This document shows, one piece after another, positions 58,567 to 64,000 of a stretch of 64,000 bases of DNA. A model generated the notes under the pieces. That model was given only the letters and a program-made list of their open reading frames with translations, did not search any database and was not told the DNA's origin. The first letter of the stretch is position 1; each line of letters starts with the position of its first letter. The position numbers were made by a program, and so were the translations under genes. Location: NCBI RefSeq assembly GCF_000400365.1, contig NZ_BAOG01000055.1, positions 29,229 through 93,228 of the forward strand. The letters are read 5' to 3'. This stretch comes from Vibrio jasicida CAIM 1864 = LMG 25398. Its GTDB lineage: Bacteria; Pseudomonadota; Gammaproteobacteria; Enterobacterales; Vibrionaceae.

Positions 58567-59585
58567 GCCGACTCACGAACAATGAGTTTGGGAGGCAGGA
58601 TCAAGCTGTAAGGCTCATTGTCTTCTTGCTTCAATTGATTGATCAATCGTTTTGCCGCTTGTCTTCCCATCTCTCGTGCATTGGAATTAACGAAGGTGAG
58701 CGGAGGTTCAATTAACTCTGCTTCTTCAACGTCATCAAAACCAATCACCGATACTTGCTCGCCGATAAACTGATCTTTACCGATGGATCGTCCCGCTCGA
58801 TGTATGCCATAAACTGCGCCTAGTGCCGTCGAGGAATGGTGACAAAGAACCGCAGTAATCTGTGGATGTTCCAACAATAATTGCTGCACAGTTTGAGCAG
58901 CAGACGCTTGGCTTTTCTCACACTCGACCACCCATTCTGGTTTGAAAGGCAAACCAAACTGCATCAGAGTTGAACAATACCCACCAATACGCTCAGCACG
59001 ACACAAAGAACTGCTCGCGCCGCCGACATAAGCGATTCTGCGATGACCTTGCTTAACCAGATGCTCCGTCGCTAACTTGGCGGCGTACATGTTGTCTGGT
59101 CCTACATAGTCGATTTGCTTATCCACCGAAGCGCGTGAAATGCAGACCATTGGCAGATTGTGCTGCTTGAGGTTTTCGACGTTGAACTGCTGGCTTTCAC
59201 CAATCGGGCAAAAGGCAATACCACCGACACCTTGGCGTGCCATGGTTAATACGCACTTCTCAAACTTTTCTTGGCTATCCCCACTTTGAGCCAGAAACAG
59301 CATGTAACCTTGTTGCTCGATTTCTTCGCTCAATCCTGCCGCGACTTCTGCGTAATAGGGATCACTGATGTCTTTGAGGATCAGTCCAATGATTTCACTG
59401 GAATTGGATCGTAGGTTGGCAGCGGCACGGTTACGGATATAGCCGAGCTCTTCTACCGCAGCGTTGACCTTTTCTATTGTGTCTGGAGAGATCCGCCCTT
59501 TATTCCCCAACACCATAGAGACGGTGGTAACTGACACGCCAGCATGTTTAGCGACTTCTGTAATGGTCACTTTTTTTGACGACAT
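58563..59585 (-). CDS. malI: LacI-family repressor MalI
   Basis: A 340-aa LacI-family repressor resembling E. coli MalI: the HTH KHAGVSVTTVSMVLGNKGRIS, the GASSSLCRAERIGGYCSTL segment (QSSSLTRAERVGGYCATL in MalI) and the C-terminal LILPPKLIVRE. It represses the divergent malX-malY genes and itself. Two operators matching the MalI consensus GATAAAACGTTTTATC lie in the shared gap, which fits this assignment. Confidence 0.92.
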   Translation of the reverse strand: MSSKKVTITEVAKHAGVSVTTVSMVLGNKGRISPDTIEKVNAAVEELGYIRNRAAANLRSNSSEIIGLILKDISDPYYAEVAAGLSEEIEQQGYMLFLAQSGDSQEKFEKCVLTMARQGVGGIAFCPIGESQQFNVENLKQHNLPMVCISRASVDKQIDYVGPDNMYAAKLATEHLVKQGHRRIAYVGGASSSLCRAERIGGYCSTLMQFGLPFKPEWVVECEKSQASAAQTVQQLLLEHPQITAVLCHHSSTALGAVYGIHRAGRSIGKDQFIGEQVSVIGFDDVEEAELIEPPLTFVNSNAREMGRQAAKRLINQLKQEDNEPYSLILPPKLIVRESA

Positions 59586-59603
59586 AGATTCACTTTATGG
59601 ATT

Positions 59604-59619
59604 AGAAAAACGTTTTATC
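59604..59619. promoter_or_regulatory. MalI operator 1
   Basis: AGAAAAACGTTTTATC, a palindrome centred at 59611.5, matching GATAAAACGTTTTATC in 14 of 16 positions, 19 bp from the malI start. Confidence 0.8.
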
Positions 59620-59703
59620 ATCAAACTGTAACCCTATTAGGTTGATTTTAAAAGCCCTACACAGTTTGTGGAAAAAGATATCTAACTCGATCACAGAATT
59701 TTT

Positions 59704-59719
59704 GGTAAAACGTTTTATC
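59704..59719. promoter_or_regulatory. MalI operator 2 over malX promoter
   Basis: GGTAAAACGTTTTATC centred at 59711.5, one mismatch from the consensus, exactly 100 bp from operator 1. It overlaps the -35 position of a possible malX -10 (TATATT, 59736-59741), so it would block transcription; looping with operator 1 is possible. Confidence 0.82.
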
Positions 59720-59822
59720 AAAATTTTTAGCAGCGTATATTGAGTGCATAAAAACAACACTTCATGCGCACATAATGTGATGTGTATGAGCCCTACAAGT
59801 TCTCAATTTCCGGAGACAAACT

Positions 59823-61394
59823 ATGTCTAAAAGCAATAAATCGACCATGTGGGAGTTCTTGCAAAGCCTCGGCAAGACCTTCATGTTGCCAGTCGCGCTG
59901 CTGGCATTCTCAGGTATTCTCCTTGGTGTCGGCAGCTCGTTTTCTAGCGCCGCTATCAAAGAAGCCATCCCATTTTTAGACAACACCCCTCTGCAATACC
60001 TGTTTATGTGGATGACCAAAATCGGTCTTGTCGCATTCATCTACTTGCCTGTGATGTTCGCCGTTGCTATCCCGCTTGGATTAGCGCGTGAAGAAAAAGG
60101 CGTGGCAGGTTTCGCGGGCTTCGTTGGTTATGCTGCCTTCAACCTTGCGATCAACTTCTTCCTAACCGTCGCTGGTGTACTAGACAGTGAAGCGGAACGT
60201 GCCGCTTACGGCGTGAAAAGCATCATTGGGATTGAATCGATTGATACCGGTATCCTTGGTGCGGTGATCGTTGGTGTGATTGTTGCGAAACTTCACCAGC
60301 GCTTTTACACCTTCAAAATGCCAGATGCGCTAGCGTTCTTTGGTGGTGCTCGTTTTGTTCCAATCATTTCTGCCTTGGTACTGGGCGTTGTCGGTGTGTT
60401 TATCCCATTCGTATGGCCTTACTTTGCTGCGGGCATCAATGGTATCGGTCATGTGATTGAAGGCGCGGGTGATTTCGGTCCAATGTTGTTTGGTACAGGC
60501 GAGCGTTTATTGCTGCCAATCGGTCTTCACCATATCTTGGTTGCGCTGATTCGCTTCACTGAAGCAGGCGGTACTATGGACGTGTGTGGTCAAACCGTGT
60601 CTGGCGCACTAAACATCTTCTACTCTGAATTGTCTTGCCCTGATACTACGGCGTTTACACCGGAAGTCACGGCATTCTTGTCTCAAGGTAAAATGCCAAC
60701 CTTCCTAGGCGGTTTACCGGGTGCGGCTCTTGCGATGTACCACTGTGCTCGCCCTGAGAACCGCTCAAAAATCAAAGCACTGCTTATCTCTGGTGTCGTA
60801 GCTTGTGTGGTAGGTGGTATCACTGAGCCGCTTGAGTTCTTGTTCCTATTTGTTGCGCCAGTGCTTTACTTCGTCCATGCGATTCTGACTGGTTTGGGCT
60901 TTATGGTGATGGGCTTGCTTGATGCCACCATCGGTAACACAGACGGCAACCTGATTGACTTCTTGGTGTTCGGTATCCTGCAAGGTACGGCGACGAAATG
61001 GTACTTAGTACCGCTGGTGGCGGGTATTTGGTTCGTGGTTTATTACTCAGTATTTAAGTTTGCGATCACTAAGTTCAACCTAAAAACACCAGGTCGTGAA
61101 GTCGATACGGCGGAAGTGGACAAAGAACTTGAAGCAGCATTCATCAACGAATCTGGCAAAGGTGCTGCAGTATTGGCAGCTCTTGGTGGCAAAGAGAACA
61201 TCACGGCTCTGGATAACTGCATCACTCGCCTTCGCTTGTCTGTTAACGACATGAGTTTGGTCGACGACGCTAAGTTGAAGGCCAACGGCGCGCTGGGCGT
61301 AGTGAAGCTTGATGAGCACAACCTGCAAGTCGTTATTGGTACGCAAGTTCACCTAGTGAAGAACGAAATGCAAGCCATCATGTCTGCAAGCTAA
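59823..61394 (+). CDS. malX: Glucose/maltose-family PTS permease MalX (EIICB)
   Basis: A 523-aa PTS transporter with IIC then IIB, as in MalX. GERLLLPIGLHHILVALIRF is the glucose-family IIC signature. The IIB phosphocysteine is in LDNCITRLRLSVND near residue 465. It needs EIIA-Glc. With malI divergent and malY downstream the gene order is that of E. coli; manA is added here, so mannose or a mannose-containing sugar is a plausible substrate besides glucose or maltose. Confidence 0.9.
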   Translation: MSKSNKSTMWEFLQSLGKTFMLPVALLAFSGILLGVGSSFSSAAIKEAIPFLDNTPLQYLFMWMTKIGLVAFIYLPVMFAVAIPLGLAREEKGVAGFAGFVGYAAFNLAINFFLTVAGVLDSEAERAAYGVKSIIGIESIDTGILGAVIVGVIVAKLHQRFYTFKMPDALAFFGGARFVPIISALVLGVVGVFIPFVWPYFAAGINGIGHVIEGAGDFGPMLFGTGERLLLPIGLHHILVALIRFTEAGGTMDVCGQTVSGALNIFYSELSCPDTTAFTPEVTAFLSQGKMPTFLGGLPGAALAMYHCARPENRSKIKALLISGVVACVVGGITEPLEFLFLFVAPVLYFVHAILTGLGFMVMGLLDATIGNTDGNLIDFLVFGILQGTATKWYLVPLVAGIWFVVYYSVFKFAITKFNLKTPGREVDTAEVDKELEAAFINESGKGAAVLAALGGKENITALDNCITRLRLSVNDMSLVDDAKLKANGALGVVKLDEHNLQVVIGTQVHLVKNEMQAIMSAS

Positions 61395-61416
61395 TCACTG
61401 CCTTGATAGATGCTCC

Positions 61417-61464
61417 CCCTCGGCACAATCTCCATCCTCCCCCCCAATGAGATTGTGACGAGGG
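61417..61464 (+). promoter_or_regulatory. Long hairpin with C-rich loop between malX and malY
   Basis: CCCTCG-G-CACAATCTC pairs with GAGATTGTG-A-CGAGGG: 15 bp with one internal mismatch and a 16-base loop containing CCTCCCCCCC. No U-run follows. The C-rich loop could pair with Shine-Dalgarno-like or G-rich sRNA seeds. Function inferred. Confidence 0.55.
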
Positions 61465-61486
61465 ACCTTAATATTGGAATATTCGT

Positions 61487-62665
61487 ATGACTCAGAATTT
61501 CGACTTTGATACACCGATTGATCGCACTGGCACTTACTGCACGCAGTGGGACTACGTTCAGGATAGATTTGGTAAAGCGGGTTTACTGCCGTTTACCATT
61601 TCAGATATGGATTTTGCTGCGCCAGAACCCGTGATGAATGTGCTTAAACAACGTTTAGATCACCCGGTATTAGGTTATAGCCGCTGGAACCATGAGGATT
61701 TTAAGTCCGCGATTCGCTACTGGTATCAAACTCGTTTTGACTGCGAAATCGACACTCAGCAAGTGGTGTACGGACCATCGGTTATCTACATTGTGTCAAA
61801 GCTGATTGAGCAATGGAGTCAGCCGGAACAGGGCGTGGTGTTCCATACACCAGCTTATGATGCGTTCGACAAAATGATTGAAGGGCAAGGTCGTGCGTGC
61901 GTTCGCAGTCCGCTCATCAAGCAGCAAGGTCGATTTGAAATTGACTGGCAAGATCTGGAAACCAAACTCGCTGACCAGAATAATACTGTGCTGTTGTTAT
62001 GCAGCCCTCATAACCCAACAGGGCGAGTATGGAACCAAAGCGAATTGGAAAAGATGGCGGAGCTTTGTAACCATCACCAGGTCAAAGTGATTTCGGATGA
62101 GATCCACATGGACGTGAGCTTTAAGCGTCACATCCCTTACGTGGGGTTTGGTTGTTCACAAGATTGGGCTGTCGTCACATCGGCGTCTAAATCATTCAAT
62201 ATTCCAGCCTTGAATGGTGCGTATGCGTTGATCGCGGATTCACCAACTCGCGAACGTTATCTGCATAAACTCAAAGAGGTGGATGCTCTTTCATCGCCTT
62301 CTATCATGGGCGTGCTTGGTACGATAGCGGCTTATCGTCACGGAGAACCTTGGTTAAAGGCGCTTAACGAGTATGTATTGGCTAACCATCAATACGTGAA
62401 AGAAGCTCTGGAAAGCGCCTTTCCTGAAGTGAGTTACCTTGTCCCAGACGCGACCTATTTAGCATGGATTGACTTATCTGTTTTGAATCTAGATATGACG
62501 CTGCTTAATCAAGCGTTAATTGAACAATTCAATGTCGCCATCATGTCTGGAGATGTTTATGGCGACTCTGGTAAAGGCTATCTCAGACTCAATCTGGGTT
62601 GCCCAAGAAGCAAAGTCGAGCAGGGCGTTTCAGCCTTGATTCAAGCGATCAAATTGCAGTGTTAA
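61487..62665 (+). CDS. malY: PLP-dependent C-S lyase MalY (PatB-like)
   Basis: A 392-aa fold-type I PLP enzyme of the MalY/PatB family. LPFTISDMDFAAPEPV opens it, CSPHNPTGRVWN holds the cofactor Asn, and the Schiff-base Lys is in TSASKSFNIPALNG. MalY in E. coli cleaves cystathionine and also antagonises MalT. It follows malX by 92 bp with a hairpin between. Confidence 0.93.
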   Translation: MTQNFDFDTPIDRTGTYCTQWDYVQDRFGKAGLLPFTISDMDFAAPEPVMNVLKQRLDHPVLGYSRWNHEDFKSAIRYWYQTRFDCEIDTQQVVYGPSVIYIVSKLIEQWSQPEQGVVFHTPAYDAFDKMIEGQGRACVRSPLIKQQGRFEIDWQDLETKLADQNNTVLLLCSPHNPTGRVWNQSELEKMAELCNHHQVKVISDEIHMDVSFKRHIPYVGFGCSQDWAVVTSASKSFNIPALNGAYALIADSPTRERYLHKLKEVDALSSPSIMGVLGTIAAYRHGEPWLKALNEYVLANHQYVKEALESAFPEVSYLVPDATYLAWIDLSVLNLDMTLLNQALIEQFNVAIMSGDVYGDSGKGYLRLNLGCPRSKVEQGVSALIQAIKLQC

Positions 62666-62686
62666 AACACCGTGGGAGAGTGTGAG

Positions 62687-63874
62687 ATGTCACTGTTCAA
62701 GTTAGATAACGTGATTCAAAACTACGCTTGGGGAAGCAAAGAGTCGATTTCTAAACTGTTTGGCATCGATAATGCAAACCATCAACCTCAAGCTGAAATT
62801 TGGATGGGAGCGCACCCTAATGGTTGCTCGCGCCTTGCAACAACCGGTGAGTTATTATCTGATGTGATTGCGAGAGACAAAGCAAGCATGTTTGGTGATT
62901 ACACCATGATGCGTTTTGGGGAACTTCCTTATCTATTCAAAGTGCTTGCGGCGGATTCTCCGCTATCGATTCAAGTTCATCCTAGCAAGCGTAAAGCTGA
63001 GCTTGGTTTTGCACGAGAGAATGAACAAGGTATCCCGCTTGATGCTCCTAATCGCAACTACAAAGACGCTAATCACAAGCCAGAGTTGGTCTACGCGCTG
63101 ACTTTCTACAAGGCCATGAATGGCTTTCGTCCGATAGAACAAATACTGATGCTGTTCCGCCAATTCGGTATTCGCAGTTTAGATGGTGAGGTGACCGCGT
63201 TAGCCGAACACCCAAATCAAGATGGGTTGAAAGGTTTCTTCACGGCGATAATGACGTTGAACGAAGCTCATAAAATTCAAGCCTTGGCAGAACTGGACGC
63301 AGCGTTAGAGCGTGGTCCAAAGACGGCATTGGAAAGAGAAGTGCTCGGTTATGTGGCGGAGTTTCAAAAGCATTACCCGCAAGACATTGGATTGCTGTCT
63401 CCGTTGATGTTGAACACGATAGAGCTTGCGCCTGGGGAAGCGATGTTCCTCCATGCCGAAACGCCTCATGCGTATGTTCAAGGCACAGCGCTGGAAATAA
63501 TGGCGAATTCAGACAACGTCCTCAGAGCTGGTTTAACGCCCAAATACATTGATGTGGATGAGCTTATCGCCAATACAGCATTTCACACCACGCAACCGGA
63601 ACTGATTAAGCTGTCGCCAATTCACAAAGAGGACAAGTTGAGCTATCCAATTCCGGTAGACGATTTTGGGTTTGATATTCTCTCTTCCGATGAAGAATAC
63701 AAGCAACAGTTTGTGCGTGGTGCTGAGATTGTTTTTTGTGTTGAAGGCGAAGTTGAGGTCATGACATCAGAAACAAGTCTGACTCTTAAAGCCGGAGAAT
63801 CCGCGTTTATCACTAACGATTGTAAGTTCTACCAATATCAAGGGAATGGTACGTTGGCGAGGGCGTATAACTAG
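62687..63874 (+). CDS. manA: Mannose-6-phosphate isomerase, class I
   Basis: A 395-aa type I phosphomannose isomerase. ATG 62687 lies after GGGAGAG; GTG 62672 overlaps that site and is rejected. Zinc site and active site: IQVHPSKRKAELGFARENEQ, NHKPELVYALT and LHAETPHAYVQGTALEIMA. It converts mannose-6-P to fructose-6-P. As third gene after malXY it would feed PTS-imported mannose, for example from the GH92 array 20 kb away, into glycolysis. Terminators follow. Confidence 0.95.
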   Translation: MSLFKLDNVIQNYAWGSKESISKLFGIDNANHQPQAEIWMGAHPNGCSRLATTGELLSDVIARDKASMFGDYTMMRFGELPYLFKVLAADSPLSIQVHPSKRKAELGFARENEQGIPLDAPNRNYKDANHKPELVYALTFYKAMNGFRPIEQILMLFRQFGIRSLDGEVTALAEHPNQDGLKGFFTAIMTLNEAHKIQALAELDAALERGPKTALEREVLGYVAEFQKHYPQDIGLLSPLMLNTIELAPGEAMFLHAETPHAYVQGTALEIMANSDNVLRAGLTPKYIDVDELIANTAFHTTQPELIKLSPIHKEDKLSYPIPVDDFGFDILSSDEEYKQQFVRGAEIVFCVEGEVEVMTSETSLTLKAGESAFITNDCKFYQYQGNGTLARAYN

Positions 63875-63928
63875 TCATTTCGTTGTTGATATTAATAGGC
63901 CGCTTGAACAGCGCAATGTAGATCAGAT

Positions 63929-63950
63929 AAGGATCGGTTGACCGATCCTT
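63929..63950 (+). repeat. Hairpin after manA
   Basis: Perfect 10-bp stem AAGGATCGGT / ACCGATCCTT with a 2-base loop; no U-run. Confidence 0.6.
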
Positions 63951-63963
63951 CTGCTGAGAGATA

Positions 63964-63996
63964 ATCGGAAGCCTGTTTCTAGGCTTCCGATTTTTT
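63964..63996 (+). terminator. Strong intrinsic terminator of malXY-manA operon
   Basis: Perfect 10-bp stem ATCGGAAGCC / GGCTTCCGAT followed by TTTTT. It ends the operon. Confidence 0.92.
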
Positions 63997-64000
63997 ATGT

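Noticed and set aside
59675..59700. CRP site upstream of malX
   Set aside because: The right half TCACA is present, but the left half matches only two of five positions.
1..64000. tRNA, rRNA, prophage or transposon
   Set aside because: No cloverleaf, rRNA segment, integrase, transposase or long terminal repeats were found by reading either strand; a tRNA scan was not possible.

Overview
The window looks like a piece of a Vibrio chromosome, most likely of the Harveyi group (V. parahaemolyticus, alginolyticus, harveyi or campbellii relatives). The evidence is the moderate GC content, a VF530-type protein, an E. coli-like malI-malXY locus extended by manA, and a tal-tkt pair outside the housekeeping context, as on Vibrio chromosome II. 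This is inferred from protein character; no database search was possible. No rRNA, tRNA, IS element, prophage or CRISPR array was seen.

Layout. 1-5.9 kb (all minus) holds cydAB (bd-type quinol oxidase, cydB cut by the window edge). Behind it lies a tightly overlapping five-gene operon: a secreted metallo-beta-lactamase-fold hydrolase, an HvfA-like Cys-rich precursor, an HvfB (DUF692/MNIO) maturase, its HvfC (DUF2063) partner and a DoxX protein. This is a copper-binding RiPP ('bufferin/HVF') system. 6.2-9.9 kb: PhzF, a VOC protein, and an LruC-domain protein paired with a lipoprotein. 10-18 kb: a YbiT-type ABC-F ATPase with no normal start codon at the conserved N-terminus, a VF530 protein, two LysR genes, a flavin reductase, a small beta-barrel candidate, a 56-codon gene, a 7-bp tandem repeat and a second ABC-F ATPase. 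The second ABC-F gene is preceded by what looks like an undescribed erm-type translational attenuator: a 26-residue leader ORF with a perfect Shine-Dalgarno, an Arg-Ser-Arg motif lying on segment 1, and four alternating complementary segments. 18-28 kb: assorted single genes (DUF2000, a crotonase, LysR regulators, a gluzincin-like protease, a lipoprotein, TetR, an SDR, a kinase fold, a rhodanese, a LysE exporter).

28.2-41.5 kb (minus) is an array of five tandem GH92 alpha-mannosidase lipoproteins, each separated from the next by a different stable hairpin. They lie downstream of fructose-type PTS genes (EIIA and EIICB) and a DeoR regulator. Divergently, 44.8-56.6 kb (plus) encodes a phosphatase, an RPE-like epimerase, an iron alcohol dehydrogenase, a second phosphatase, transaldolase, transketolase, RpiA, an M20 dipeptidase, a second PTS (EIICB) and an outer-membrane porin. 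The divergent control region carries TGAC/GTCA motifs phased every 10 bp, including a perfectly symmetric 3+3 array.

56.7-64 kb: msrA, a VOC protein, a YciT-like DeoR regulator, then malI with two palindromic operators exactly 100 bp apart, malX, malY and manA, ending in two strong hairpins. Read together, the right half is a glycan/sugar island. Surface GH92 enzymes trim mannosides, a porin and three PTS permeases import and phosphorylate sugars, ManA feeds mannose-6-P into glycolysis, and a dedicated non-oxidative pentose-phosphate module handles a second, unidentified PTS substrate.
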